Shown: positions 15,472 to 24,976 of the stretch, one piece after another
Position numbering within the stretch: position 1 is the first letter of the stretch
Layout of the letters: each line of letters opens with the position of its first letter
Assembly (NCBI RefSeq): GCF_026239555.1
Contig: NZ_JAPIVP010000019.1
Location: 52,595-116,594 of the forward strand
DNA length: 64,000 nt
Direction of reading: 5' to 3'
From: Pedobacter sp. PF22-3
Lineage (GTDB): Bacteria > Bacteroidota > Bacteroidia > Sphingobacteriales > Sphingobacteriaceae
Made by a program: the position numbers and the translations under genes
The notes under the pieces: generated by a model
Told to the model about the DNA's origin: nothing
What the model saw: only the letters and a program-made list of their open reading frames with translations
Database searches by the model: none

Positions 15472-16716
15472 ATGAGTACTACAACAATTAATTTGATCGA
15501 CTCTTTTCAAGAGTTCAAAGATTTCAAAAATATAGATCGCCCAACGGTGATCAGTGTGCTGGAAGAAGTTTTTCGTAGCATGTTGCGTAAAAAATACGGA
15601 ACAGACGAAAACTGTGATGTGATTGTTAATCCTGATAATGGGGATTTGGAGATCTGGAGAACGAGAAAAGTGATGGAGGATGGATTTTCTGAGGATGATG
15701 ATTTAGAAATCGAACTTGCTGATGTACAGAAACTTGACCCAACATTAGAAGTTGGCGACGATTATATTGAGCAGATCACGCTAGAAAGCTTCGGTCGCAG
15801 AGCGATTTTAGCCGCACGCCAAACACTTGTTTCTAAAGTATTGGAATTAGAGAAGGATGAAATTTTCAAAAAATATAAAGATCGCGTTGGTGAAATTGTA
15901 ACCGGCGAGGTTTATCAGGTTTGGAAGAAAGAAACTTTGGTTTTAGATGATGAAGGTAACGAACTTTTAATGCCTAAAACCGAGCAGATTCCTGCTGATT
16001 ATTTCAAAAAAGGCGATTCTGTAAGAGCAGTAATCTCTAAAGTAGAAATGATCAATGCTAATCCGAAGATTATTATTTCTAGAACGGCACCAGAATTCTT
16101 GCAACGCCTGTTCGAACAGGAAGTCCCGGAAATTTTCGACGGTTTAATTACCATTAAGAAAATTGTTCGTGAACCAGGAGAACGTGCAAAGGTTGCTGTT
16201 GAATCATATGATGACCGTATAGATCCGGTTGGAGCATGTGTGGGTATGAAAGGATCACGTATTCACGGAATCGTTAGGGAGTTGAAAAACGAAAATATTG
16301 ATGTGATTAATTTCACTAATAATATCTCATTATACATTACCCGTGCTTTGAGCCCGGCTAAAATCACTTCTATTAAATTGGATGATGAAACTAAACATGC
16401 ATCGGTTTATTTAAAACCAGATCAGGTTTCATTAGCTATTGGACGTGGCGGACATAACATTAAACTGGCTGGTAAATTAACCGGTTACGAAATTGATGTG
16501 TACCGTGAAGCAGGTGAAGAAAGCGACGAGGATGTGGATTTAGAAGAATTCTCAGATGAGATTGATAGCTGGATCATTGATGAATTAAAGGCTATCGGGT
16601 GCGATACTGCTAAGAGTGTTTTGGCACTTACAGTAGAAGATTTGGTAAAACGCACCGACTTAGAAGAAGAGACCATTAAAGAAGTGGTTCAGATTTTACA
16701 GTCAGAATTTGAATAA
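15472..16716 (+). CDS. nusA: Transcription termination/antitermination factor NusA
   Basis: 414 residues. NusA binds RNA polymerase and RNA to control pausing, termination and antitermination. Order of domains: an N-terminal polymerase-binding domain (about 1-130), S1 (about 135-205, VGEIVTGEVYQVWKKETLVL), KH1 (GACVGMKGSRIHGIVRELKNENIDVI) and KH2 (SLAIGRGGHNIKLAGKLTGYEIDV). A short acidic tail carries one helix-hairpin-helix-like unit (AIGCDTAKSVLALTVEDLV). The long acidic repeats of E. coli NusA are absent. The gene is one base behind rimP and 60 nt ahead of infB. Confidence 0.97.
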   Translation: MSTTTINLIDSFQEFKDFKNIDRPTVISVLEEVFRSMLRKKYGTDENCDVIVNPDNGDLEIWRTRKVMEDGFSEDDDLEIELADVQKLDPTLEVGDDYIEQITLESFGRRAILAARQTLVSKVLELEKDEIFKKYKDRVGEIVTGEVYQVWKKETLVLDDEGNELLMPKTEQIPADYFKKGDSVRAVISKVEMINANPKIIISRTAPEFLQRLFEQEVPEIFDGLITIKKIVREPGERAKVAVESYDDRIDPVGACVGMKGSRIHGIVRELKNENIDVINFTNNISLYITRALSPAKITSIKLDDETKHASVYLKPDQVSLAIGRGGHNIKLAGKLTGYEIDVYREAGEESDEDVDLEEFSDEIDSWIIDELKAIGCDTAKSVLALTVEDLVKRTDLEEETIKEVVQILQSEFE

Positions 16717-16776
16717 GTGGTGTAATTGCCAAATAAACACTACTTTTGTATTATTATAAAAAATAACAGGAGCTAA

Positions 16777-19700
16777 ATGTCAGACGACAAACCAATCATT
16801 TTAATTAAAGCTATTAAAGAACTTAATATAGGCATGGGTACGGCCGTTGAGTTTTTAAACAAAAAGGGATTCTCTGCCGAGAAAAGCCCTATGTTTAAAC
16901 TTACGGGTGAGATGTATAATGCCTTATTAAAAGAGTATCAGGGAGATAAGATCGTAAGAGAAGAAGCCAAACAAATAGTGATTGGTAAAATACGTCGCGA
17001 CGAGCCTGAAACTGAGAAGCCAGTAGAAGCGCCGAAGAAAAATGCCGATTTTGAGAAAAATGAGGAGATTTTAATTAAAAATACTCAATCATTTACCCCT
17101 CCGGTAGAAAAACCAAAGGCTGTAGAAACACCTAAGGTAGAAGCGCCAACACCAGCACCTGCGGCAGCAGTAGAGCCAGTAAAAGAGAATAAGGCTGAAG
17201 AAACCGGATTACCTGGAGTTAAAATTGTAGGCAAGATCGATTTAAATGATCTTAATCCAAAAACGCGCCCAGCTAAAAAAGAAGAAACTCCTGCTGCGCC
17301 AGCACCTGTTGTAGAACCAACAGTAGTTAAAGCACCAGAGCCTGTAAAACCGGTTGAACAGCCTAAAGTGGAAGAAAAACCAGTTGAGGTTAAAAAGGAA
17401 GAAACTCCTGTCGCACCAGCGCCAGTAGCAGAAACACCAGTGGTTAAAGCACCTGAACCTGTAAAACCAGTTGAACAGCCTAAGGCCGAAGAGAAACCAG
17501 TTGAAACAAAGCCGGTAAATAACGAACCTGAGGTAATTAAAGCACGTACGGTTAAATTAACAGGTCCGAATATTATTGGTAAAATTGTTTTACCAACAAC
17601 ACCGGACAGAAGAAACGGTCCAGTAGCATCATCTAGCGATAGTGAAGCTGCTAAACGTAAGCGTAAACGTAAGAAAACTCCGGGGGCACCAGGCCAGCCA
17701 GGTCAACATGGTCAAGGTCAGCCAGGACAGCATAATCCTGCAGGTCAGGGTGGTGCACCAGGTCAGCCTCGTCAACCTTATCAAGGTAACAGGCCAGCTA
17801 GCGGTACACCATATCAAGGTAACAGACCAGCCGGGCAAGGAGGAACTCCTTATCAAGGAAATAGAAATAACAACAATAACAGACCGGGTTTTCAAAATAG
17901 AAATGCTACACCAAGCGGACCTAAAGAAGAACCTACTGAGAAAGAAATTCAAGATCAGATTAAGGCAACACTTGCCCGTTTAAGTGGTGCAGGTAAATCA
18001 GGTAAATTTGCACAGCGTGCTAAATTACGTCGTCAGAAACGTGATGATGTTGCTTATAATGCAGAAGAAGCCGCAAACGAGCTTGAATCGCAATCGAAAA
18101 TATTAAAAGTAACAGAATTTGTTACGGCTAATGAATTAGCGAGCATGATGGATGTACCGGTTACCAAAATTATTGGTACTTGTATGAGCCTTGGTATGTT
18201 TGTTTCCATTAACCAGCGTTTAGATGCTGAGACCTTAACCATCGTTGCCGATGAGTTTGGTTACGAAATTCAGTTTGTTAAACCTGATGAAGATGAGGAA
18301 AACGTAATTGAAGAGGAAGACAAAGAAGCAGATTTAATCGAAAGAGCTCCGGTTGTTACAATTATGGGGCACGTCGATCACGGTAAAACCTCATTGCTGG
18401 ATTATATCCGTAAGGCAAATGTGGTAGCTGGCGAGGCAGGTGGTATTACCCAGCACATCGGTGCTTACATGGTAACCACGCCAACCGGTAAAAAAGTAAC
18501 TTTCTTAGATACTCCAGGTCACGAAGCCTTTACGGCGATGCGTGCACGTGGTGCTAAGGCAGCCGATATTGCCATTATTGTTATTGCAGCAGATGATGCA
18601 GTGATGCCTCAAACAAAAGAGGCCATTAATCACGCACAGGCAGCAGGCGTACCATTGGTATTTGCTTTCACTAAAGTAGATAAACCAGGTGCCAATGCAG
18701 ATAAAGTACGTGAGCAATTATCTGTAATGAATATCCTGGTTGAAGATTGGGGCGGTAAATACCAATCACAGGAAATCTCAAGCAAAAGTGGCTTAAATGT
18801 TGATTTGCTTTTAGATAAGGTATTATTAGAAGCTGAATTATTAGAACTGAAAGCCAATCCAAATAAACGTGCTACAGGTACGGTAATTGAATCGGCGTTA
18901 GATAAAGGACGTGGTATTGTAACTACAGTATTGGTTCAGGGTGGTACCTTAAAAGTAGGAGATCCAATCTTAGCAGGTAGTTACAGCGGACGTGTAAAGG
19001 CATTAACCAATGAGCGTGGTGCTAAAGTAGAATCTGCAGGTCCATCACAGCCGGTACAGGTTTTGGGTATGCAAGGAGCGCCTACAGCAGGTGATCGATT
19101 TAATGCTTTAGAAAGTGAAACCGAAGCACGTGATATTGCAAACAAACGGATGCAGTTACAACGCGAGCAGGGCTTACGTACGCAGAAACACATTACTTTG
19201 GATGAAATTGGTCGTCGTTTGGCAATCGGTAACTTTAAAGAACTTAATATCATTGTTAAAGGTGATGTGGATGGTTCTATCGAAGCACTGTCAGATTCAT
19301 TACTGAAACTATCTACAGAGCAGATCCAGATCAATATTATCAGTAAAGGCGTTGGTCAGATTTCAGAGTCTGATGTATTGTTGGCTTCGGCATCTGATGC
19401 AATCATTATCGGTTTCCAGGTTCGTCCATCAACAGGTGCACGTAAATTGGCAGAAGCTGAACAGATTGATATTCGTTTATATTCTATCATTTATGATGCC
19501 ATCAACGAGATTAAATCGGCAATGGAAGGTATGTTGGATCCAGAGTTTGAGGAGAAAATTGTGGCTAACGTTGAGATTCGCGAAACATTTAAAATCACTA
19601 AAGTGGGTACCATTGCAGGTTGTATGGTACTGGATGGTAAGATTACCCGTAACAGCAAGATCCGTATCGTTAGAGATGGTGTTGTAGTATACACCGGTGA

Positions 19701-19848
19701 ACTGGCATCTTTAAAACGCTATAAAGATGATGTGAAAGAAGTATCGAAAGGTTATGAGTGTGGTTTAAATATTCAGAACTTTAACAACATCGAAGTTGGC
19801 GATATTGTAGAAGCTTACGAACAGGTTGAAGTAGCCAGAAAACTTTAA
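16777..19848 (+). CDS. infB: Translation initiation factor IF-2
   Basis: 1023 residues. This GTPase places initiator tRNA on the 30S subunit. An N-terminal IF2N helix domain (IKAIKELNIGMGTAVEFLNKKG) is followed by a long Pro/Ala/Glu/Lys linker with repeated KAPEPVKPVEQPK units, and then a Gly/Gln/Asn-rich stretch with YQGNRP repeats (about 305-375). The G domain has GHVDHGKT at 531-538, DTPGHEAF and TKVDKPG. Domains II-IV follow with the conserved GVGQISESDVLLASASDA. The repeated linker explains several overlapping false ORFs. It ends the rimP-nusA-infB operon. Confidence 0.98.
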   Translation: MSDDKPIILIKAIKELNIGMGTAVEFLNKKGFSAEKSPMFKLTGEMYNALLKEYQGDKIVREEAKQIVIGKIRRDEPETEKPVEAPKKNADFEKNEEILIKNTQSFTPPVEKPKAVETPKVEAPTPAPAAAVEPVKENKAEETGLPGVKIVGKIDLNDLNPKTRPAKKEETPAAPAPVVEPTVVKAPEPVKPVEQPKVEEKPVEVKKEETPVAPAPVAETPVVKAPEPVKPVEQPKAEEKPVETKPVNNEPEVIKARTVKLTGPNIIGKIVLPTTPDRRNGPVASSSDSEAAKRKRKRKKTPGAPGQPGQHGQGQPGQHNPAGQGGAPGQPRQPYQGNRPASGTPYQGNRPAGQGGTPYQGNRNNNNNRPGFQNRNATPSGPKEEPTEKEIQDQIKATLARLSGAGKSGKFAQRAKLRRQKRDDVAYNAEEAANELESQSKILKVTEFVTANELASMMDVPVTKIIGTCMSLGMFVSINQRLDAETLTIVADEFGYEIQFVKPDEDEENVIEEEDKEADLIERAPVVTIMGHVDHGKTSLLDYIRKANVVAGEAGGITQHIGAYMVTTPTGKKVTFLDTPGHEAFTAMRARGAKAADIAIIVIAADDAVMPQTKEAINHAQAAGVPLVFAFTKVDKPGANADKVREQLSVMNILVEDWGGKYQSQEISSKSGLNVDLLLDKVLLEAELLELKANPNKRATGTVIESALDKGRGIVTTVLVQGGTLKVGDPILAGSYSGRVKALTNERGAKVESAGPSQPVQVLGMQGAPTAGDRFNALESETEARDIANKRMQLQREQGLRTQKHITLDEIGRRLAIGNFKELNIIVKGDVDGSIEALSDSLLKLSTEQIQINIISKGVGQISESDVLLASASDAIIIGFQVRPSTGARKLAEAEQIDIRLYSIIYDAINEIKSAMEGMLDPEFEEKIVANVEIRETFKITKVGTIAGCMVLDGKITRNSKIRIVRDGVVVYTGELASLKRYKDDVKEVSKGYECGLNIQNFNNIEVGDIVEAYEQVEVARKL

Positions 19849-19870
19849 TTGGTTTAAGAGATATGATTTT

Positions 19871-19899
19871 AAAGTGGCCTCAAAAAGGCCACTTTTTTT
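19871..19899 (+). terminator. Intrinsic terminator of infB operon
   Basis: Perfect 10-bp stem AAAGTGGCCT / AGGCCACTTT with a 5-nt loop and a T-run, 22 nt after the infB stop. Confidence 0.95.
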
Positions 19900-19916
19900 G
19901 TTGAAGCGAAATATTA

Positions 19917-20027
19917 ATCTTAAAATTATCGGATAATATTGAGTTGTTATCTTAAAATTATCGGATAATATTGAGTTGTTATCTTAAAATTATCGGATAA
20001 TATTGAGTTGTTATCTTAAAATTATCG
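19917..20027. repeat. 32-bp tandem repeat, three full copies plus 15 bp
   Basis: Identical units start at 19917, 19949 and 19981; a partial copy (ATCTTAAAATTATCG) starts at 20013. Each contains the near-palindrome ATTATCGGATAAT. The array ends 25 bp before the ATG of the ATPase gene. A further AATTATCGATAT element follows the partial copy and overlaps the start codon. Position suggests an operator or replication-slippage array. There are no spacers, so it is not CRISPR. Confidence 0.9.
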
Positions 20028-20052
20028 ATATTTGTATTCTTCAATTATCGAT

Positions 20053-21285
20053 ATGGAAAGATCAACTGCATTAAAATCTCTAAAAAACCACCTTAATAAG
20101 CCTCAGCACACCATTATTATAGGGCCAAGGCAGATCGGCAAAACCACGCTTGTTAAGCAGTTGGCAGAGCAATTGCAAATGGAAAATGAGCTAGTGTATT
20201 TTTTAACCTTCGAAGATCCTGTCATTTTAGAGGCCGTAAATCAGCATCCCGAAAATATTTTCAATTATACCTTATTGCCGGCCGATCTTCCTGCAGATAA
20301 ACGGTTATATGTCATTATCGATGAAGTTCAGTATGCAAAAGACCCCAGTAATTTTTTAAAACTTTTATACGATAAGTATTCACCAAAATTAAAAATCATC
20401 GCTACAGGTAGCAGTGCGTTTTACATTGATAAGAGTTTTAGGGATAGCCTGGCCGGTAGGAAAAAGGTATTCGAATTTTTTCCTTTGGCCTTTGATGAGT
20501 TTCTCCATTTTAAAGGTGAAGATGATTTAATCGTGGAATGGGAGCAGATGATTAAGAGACCAACATATCAAGGCCTTCAGCTAAACCGTATAAACCTTTT
20601 GTTTGATGAATATTTGGTTTATGGTGGTTATCCGGCCGTTGTATTGGCAGATACTGAACAGGAAAAGCAGGAAATGCTTAAGGAGCTTGTAAACAGCTAT
20701 ATGAAAAAGGATGCTTTGGAAGCAGGAATTAAGGAAGAACTAAAGTTTTTTCAGCTGGCAAGGCTGTTGGCCGATCAGACTGGCAGTCTGATCAATAACA
20801 ACGAATTAGGAAATACCCTAAAGATGGCCAGTTCTACAATTGAAAATTATGTTTATTTAATGCAGAAAACCTTTATTGTACAATTACTATCTCCTTTTTA
20901 TGGCAATGTGCGTAAAGAGTTGACCAAAATGCCAAAGGTTTATTTTAACGATAATGGTTTGCGTAATGCGTTGCTGAATAACTTTTCTAGACCAGGCGAT
21001 AGGGGCGATAAAGGAGAACTTCTAGAAAATTATACATATATCAGATTGAGGCAGCTTTATGATGCCGATCACCTGCATTTTTGGCGTACAGCTGATGGTA
21101 ACGAAGTAGATTTTGTAGTAGAAGAACAGCTCAACAAAGGAATGGCCTACGAGGTAAAATATAACGATATTCAGTTTAAACCTAATAAGTATAAAAAATT
21201 TGTTGAGGCTTATCCTGATTTCAATCTGGAATGTGTTTGTAAGATACTTACAAAAAATGATTCGATAGAGGTTATCAGGTTATAG
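20053..21285 (+). CDS. AAA ATPase with DUF4143 (archaeal-type ATPase family)
   Basis: About 410 residues from ATG 20053; a TTG-start extension to 20032 would run into the repeat array and is less likely. Walker A GPRQIGKTT lies near residue 26, Walker B as VIIDEVQYA near 92, then a sensor-like IIATGSSAFYI: the AAA_14 domain. The C-terminal DUF4143 is a PD-(D/E)XK-like fold, with WRTADGNEVDFVVEEQ and AYEVKYN carrying the Glu/Asp...Asp...Glu-x-Lys pattern. Such ATP-binding proteins are often mobile or accessory in Bacteroidota; their biological role is poorly known. It stands alone behind a tandem repeat array. Confidence 0.85.
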   Translation: MERSTALKSLKNHLNKPQHTIIIGPRQIGKTTLVKQLAEQLQMENELVYFLTFEDPVILEAVNQHPENIFNYTLLPADLPADKRLYVIIDEVQYAKDPSNFLKLLYDKYSPKLKIIATGSSAFYIDKSFRDSLAGRKKVFEFFPLAFDEFLHFKGEDDLIVEWEQMIKRPTYQGLQLNRINLLFDEYLVYGGYPAVVLADTEQEKQEMLKELVNSYMKKDALEAGIKEELKFFQLARLLADQTGSLINNNELGNTLKMASSTIENYVYLMQKTFIVQLLSPFYGNVRKELTKMPKVYFNDNGLRNALLNNFSRPGDRGDKGELLENYTYIRLRQLYDADHLHFWRTADGNEVDFVVEEQLNKGMAYEVKYNDIQFKPNKYKKFVEAYPDFNLECVCKILTKNDSIEVIRL

Positions 21286-21313
21286 CTTGTTAACCTAAAG
21301 ATAATATAAATGC

Positions 21314-21340
21314 TGCATCAAAAATATTGATGCACTTTTT
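21314..21340 (+). terminator. Terminator of the ATPase gene
   Basis: Perfect 8-bp stem TGCATCAA / TTGATGCA, then C and five T. It overlaps the last codons of the convergent XRE gene. Confidence 0.75.
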
Positions 21341-21572
21341 GTTTTTGGGAAACTACTTTAGCTTTTTTGAAGCCTGATTGCATGATAATATCCTGAATGG
21401 AAATTTCGTAAAGTTCGGCTATTTTACCAAGCTGCGAAAGCGAAAAATCCACTTCATTGTTTTCCCACTTTCGGTAAGCAACTCTGCTTATTCCGATTAC
21501 ATCAGCGGCGTATTGCTGTGTATAACTATACTTATCTCTGTACCTTCTTAAGGTAACCCCTATATCTAACAT
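21318..21572 (-). CDS. XRE-family helix-turn-helix regulator
   Basis: 84 residues, a single HTH of the Cro/C1 type: LRRYRDKYSYTQQYAADVIGI, then SRVAYRKWENNEVDFSLSQLGKIAELYEIS, with the classic Q-x3-A, G and W-E-x5 pattern. It binds DNA as a dimer and may regulate neighbours such as the ATPase gene or the divergent exported proteins, which is inference from position. The C-terminal 20 residues are basic and unstructured. Its stop overlaps the hairpin that ends the ATPase gene. Confidence 0.85.
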   Translation of the reverse strand: MLDIGVTLRRYRDKYSYTQQYAADVIGISRVAYRKWENNEVDFSLSQLGKIAELYEISIQDIIMQSGFKKAKVVSQKQKVHQYF

Positions 21573-21698
21573 ACTAAAAAACGTTAACGGCTATGTATTT
21601 TTATTATTTACTATTGTATATTAATAATGTAAATAATGATAATAAGGAATTGTCAAAAATAATGTTTTTTATTTGTCTTTTTGTGAAAAAAAATACCT

Positions 21699-21989
21699 AT
21701 GAAAAAAATAATTTATATACTTCTGCTAGGAAGTATCAGTGCAATGTCCTTTCAGGGATGTAAGAAAGACATTAGAACAGACGAAATTAGCACAAAAGTT
21801 GCTCGTAATACCCCAGATTTAAATCTTACAAAATTCTTAGTAATTACACTAGTAACAACTGAAGATAAGGTGATATATGTCGAAAAAGATAAAGAATTTA
21901 TTATTAATGGCTGGTTTCATAAAAGCTTAGAAAGTGTAAAGGCCGAGTATGATATGGCAAATGAATATAAAGCCCGCTATGAAAAATAA
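21699..21989 (+). CDS. Small hypothetical lipoprotein
   Basis: 96 residues, with a signal sequence ending SFQGC (Cys21) followed by KKD, a lipoprotein signal. The mature 76 residues are mixed charged, with a VTTEDKVIYVEKDKEFIING segment and a helical tail. No family recognised. The stop at 21989 is adjacent to or overlaps the start of the next exported protein, so the two form a pair and could work together. The surrounding DNA is more AT-rich than the housekeeping part. Confidence 0.6.
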   Translation: MKKIIYILLLGSISAMSFQGCKKDIRTDEISTKVARNTPDLNLTKFLVITLVTTEDKVIYVEKDKEFIINGWFHKSLESVKAEYDMANEYKARYEK

Positions 21990-21990
21990 T

Positions 21991-22839
21991 ATGAGAAAAT
22001 ATATTTTTATTTTATTAGCTTTCATGGTGTTAGCTATAAAATCAAATGCACAGATTCAGTTTGTGTCATTTAAAATTGATGCGGACTATATTGAAAATAA
22101 TGCTTTAAAAGTCCCAAATGTTAATACACCTACTGGTTTTAAGTTTTCTTTTTCTTTTAAAAGAAGTATATTAAGTACAGGTGGATTCACATCTGGCGAT
22201 TGTATAGTTTCCCTGATTTATACTGAATATCAAAGTGGAGATTCTAATATCCAGCCAGATCCATCTGAAATTACGTTGTATGAAAAGGCATTAACTTCAG
22301 CGGATTATAAAGATGATTTTGCCTCAATTGCAACTACCGCTTCCTTACCTGGTCATAAAGTAAATGGAAGAATATTGATTCGTTATGTATATACTGAGTT
22401 TCAAAGTCAAGTTAGAACACAATATTCTTCTACAAGATATGGTATTAATACGAATCCAACCCCAGCCCCAACAGATACACGCATCACTAGGAATGAGGGG
22501 GATATCTTAACTTTTACAAATGATGGCAGAATATTAATTGTAATGGATGGGAAATTGAGGCATATCCAGTCTATGGATACATATTTGGCCCTTTTTGTGA
22601 GAAACACTATACCAATTAAAACTAATCTAGATGTTACAAAAAATCCAATGGGTAATCCAATCTTACCCGGTACAAGAATTGTAGACGACCTAAGTAATGG
22701 TATGGTATATTTTAATGAAGGAAATGTTTTAAGATATATCACAAGCCCCTCAGTTGCTAGTAGATATAAATTTAATTTTAAAGGTATTCAGCATATTAAT
22801 GGGACAGCAGGGTACGTAATTGGCCCTCCAATTTATTAA
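21991..22839 (+). CDS. Hypothetical secreted protein
   Basis: 282 residues from ATG 21991, which gives a clean signal peptide (MRKYIFILLAFMVLAIKSNA, cleavage before QIQF). ATG 21979 is possible and would overlap the upstream lipoprotein. A longer ORF start at 21949 would bury the signal peptide and is rejected. The mature protein is beta-rich with many Ser/Thr/Asn and no recognised domain. It probably acts outside the cytoplasm with the lipoprotein encoded just upstream. A bidirectional terminator follows. Confidence 0.6.
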   Translation: MRKYIFILLAFMVLAIKSNAQIQFVSFKIDADYIENNALKVPNVNTPTGFKFSFSFKRSILSTGGFTSGDCIVSLIYTEYQSGDSNIQPDPSEITLYEKALTSADYKDDFASIATTASLPGHKVNGRILIRYVYTEFQSQVRTQYSSTRYGINTNPTPAPTDTRITRNEGDILTFTNDGRILIVMDGKLRHIQSMDTYLALFVRNTIPIKTNLDVTKNPMGNPILPGTRIVDDLSNGMVYFNEGNVLRYITSPSVASRYKFNFKGIQHINGTAGYVIGPPIY

Positions 22840-22868
22840 ATTGTAATATTTTGCATACATTAATGTTA

Positions 22869-22902
22869 AAAGGGTCTCAATAAGAAATTGAGGCTCTTTT
22901 TC
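22869..22902. terminator. Terminator after the secreted protein gene
   Basis: Stem AAGGGTCTCAAT / ATTGAGGCTCTT with G-U pairs, loop AAGAA and a T-run on the plus strand. The DUF268 gene converges from the other side. Confidence 0.75.
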
Positions 22903-22915
22903 GCATAATGTGTCG

Positions 22916-23683
22916 CTATTTATCTTTGCTAAACCAAAAACATCCACAGCCATAAAACTGCCTGTTAAGCAACTCATCAGATGGGTTAACAACTAATCCT
23001 CCATCTGCTTCATCTTCTGGTATTAAAGTAAATTCTTTAAGAGTTAGCTCAGAGAATAATGATAAAACCTGGTTTTTGGAATAAATGCGGTGAGCATTAA
23101 AACAGATGACATCTTTTGACCCTAACGGAACAACGAATAGCAAACTACCGCCAACAGCTAATACCCGCATCAATTCCTTTATTGCCTTAATATCCCCATC
23201 GTAATCCAACGGGTCACCGTATCTACCTAAGCCGACGTGTTCAACTGTATGCATGCAGGATAATGAGTTAATCGAATTTGATTCAAAGGGCAGATTCATC
23301 AAATCTCCGTGCAATGATTTTAAATTTGATAGCTTTAGTTTTGCCGGCCGATAATCGTAAAATTCAACAGGTAAAATTGCTGATAAGGTTGAGCAGAAAT
23401 GTAACGTAGATGAAATATCTATATGCTTAACAGGTTTATTGTTTATGATTATTCTTGTTGCCCAGGCAGGGTGATAAATATAATGCCTGTCGAAACCCGT
23501 TTGTGCTGTACTATCTGATAAACATGGATAAATATTTTCTTCATCCAAAGAAAAACGTTTTGCTGAACGCTTTTCCTCGATGAGCAATTGCTTAAATTCT
23601 GTTTTAAATTTTGCAATTTGAGGATTATCTTTAGAAAATAACTTTCTTAATTTTTTAATCATGCTAAAATTAATTGTTGGCAT
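22916..23683 (-). CDS. DUF268 methyltransferase-like protein
   Basis: 255 residues (ATG 23683; ATG 23662, MIKKLRKLF, is also possible). HIDISSTLHFCSTLSAILPVEFYDYRP and SINSLSCMHTVEHVGLGRYGDPLDYDGD, then LMRVLAVGGSLLFVVP, match DUF268, a family found in surface-polysaccharide clusters and built like a class I SAM methyltransferase. The glycine-rich SAM loop is degenerate, so activity is uncertain. It begins the glycan cluster and is convergent with the secreted-protein gene. Confidence 0.75.
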   Translation of the reverse strand: MPTINFSMIKKLRKLFSKDNPQIAKFKTEFKQLLIEEKRSAKRFSLDEENIYPCLSDSTAQTGFDRHYIYHPAWATRIIINNKPVKHIDISSTLHFCSTLSAILPVEFYDYRPAKLKLSNLKSLHGDLMNLPFESNSINSLSCMHTVEHVGLGRYGDPLDYDGDIKAIKELMRVLAVGGSLLFVVPLGSKDVICFNAHRIYSKNQVLSLFSELTLKEFTLIPEDEADGGLVVNPSDELLNRQFYGCGCFWFSKDK

Positions 23684-23884
23684 AGCTAAGGTAATGCAAT
23701 TATAAGCGAAATCTTTTGCTGAACTTAATTAATTTATTTTAAGTCTATTACGGATTTTAAATTAACACTTCAAGTATTTAGCTAGATTCGACATGCATAT
23801 ATTCTATATATATTAAAAAATAATCGGTCTTTTATATAGGCCTTTTTTTGTTGATATTTGCAAATCCAACTACCAAAGCCATTA

Positions 23885-24976
23885 ATGAATATTGAATTAA
23901 CGCAGAAAGCAACACCCGAAAAAAAGAATTTTGATTTTGTTGATACTATTAGGTGTATATCGATGATGGGTATTGTGTTGGAGCACTGCGGAATTGTTCC
24001 TCCAAATCATTATGCCAATCAACTCGATTCGGTTTTTGAAACATCCATTATTCAGTTTTTTAAATTTAGTACCATTGCTTTTTTTCTGATCGGAGGGTTT
24101 TTAATTAACCATAAGTTTCAGGAATATACCCCTTTTCAATATTTAAAAAATAGGTTTAAAAAAACCATCGGACCATGGTTGTTCTGGATTTGTGTATTAA
24201 TTATGTTAAGTGTGTTAGACCGTTTCATTGCCCACTCCAGGGGAAGTGCGATGGGCTTAATAGGATCCAATTTTTTTCTGTATTTCTACGAAACCTTTAT
24301 ACGTATAGTACTCATTAGTCCATATTGGTTTATCCTTAATTTTCTAATCTGTATTACCATTTTATTAATATTTAAAAGGTATTTATACAACATCTGGTTT
24401 GGTTTGGTTCTGGCTTCGTTTTCGCTGTTTTATAGTGTAAATATTTATCAAGGCTGGATTGCCACTACCCATACCACAGCAATTTTTGGATTTGTATTTT
24501 ATCTATGGCTAGGTGTTTATTTCAATGCATACTATGATAAAATAATGGGTATAATTAAGCGCACTTCTTGGATTATTGTATTGTTTTTAGCCTTTGTTAC
24601 CTTTTGTATTGCCGTTGGAGAATCTACATACCTTAATAGTATTGGGATAAAAGATGCATATAATACCCTGCGTGTAAGTAATATCGTGTATTCTTTGGTC
24701 ATGTTTGCACTATTGCTGAAAATGGGTAGCTTAAATTGGCTACGGAAACATTTACAACCAAGAGAAACTACATTTGGTATCTATCTCATCCACGTTATCA
24801 TTATCGACCGGGGTCTTCCCTTAATTTTTCAACCGTTAAAGCTAAACTTTCTTGAGTTTAGTGTATGGTTAAATACTGCAATACTGTTGTTTAGATTTTT
24901 AGTAACCTATGTTGTAAGTTTTTTCTTAGCTAAAGCTATAGGTAAAACAAAAATGAAGTGGATAGTTGGAAATTAA
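23885..24976 (+). CDS. Acyltransferase family 3 membrane protein
   Basis: 363 residues from ATG 23885; the TTG at 23858 is rejected because it overlaps the likely promoter. About ten membrane helices. The N-terminal RCISMMGIVLEHCGIV is the family's early helix with the catalytic-type His, and a TFGIYLIHVIIIDRG motif sits near the C-terminus. The acyltransferase 3 (OafA-like) family adds acetyl or other acyl groups to extracellular polysaccharides. In this cluster it would decorate the glycan made by the neighbouring glycosyltransferases. It converges with the GT2 gene, overlapping its stop by 4 bp. Confidence 0.85.
   Translation: MNIELTQKATPEKKNFDFVDTIRCISMMGIVLEHCGIVPPNHYANQLDSVFETSIIQFFKFSTIAFFLIGGFLINHKFQEYTPFQYLKNRFKKTIGPWLFWICVLIMLSVLDRFIAHSRGSAMGLIGSNFFLYFYETFIRIVLISPYWFILNFLICITILLIFKRYLYNIWFGLVLASFSLFYSVNIYQGWIATTHTTAIFGFVFYLWLGVYFNAYYDKIMGIIKRTSWIIVLFLAFVTFCIAVGESTYLNSIGIKDAYNTLRVSNIVYSLVMFALLLKMGSLNWLRKHLQPRETTFGIYLIHVIIIDRGLPLIFQPLKLNFLEFSVWLNTAILLFRFLVTYVVSFFLAKAIGKTKMKWIVGN

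Noticed and set aside
17642..17983. Overlapping plus- and minus-strand ORFs inside infB
   Set aside because: They arise from the Pro/Glu/Gly-rich repetitive linker of IF-2; the protein sequences are low-complexity and match no family.
19917..20027. Possible CRISPR array (regular 32-bp repeats)
   Set aside because: The copies are head to tail with no spacers between them, and there are no cas genes in the window. It is a plain tandem repeat.
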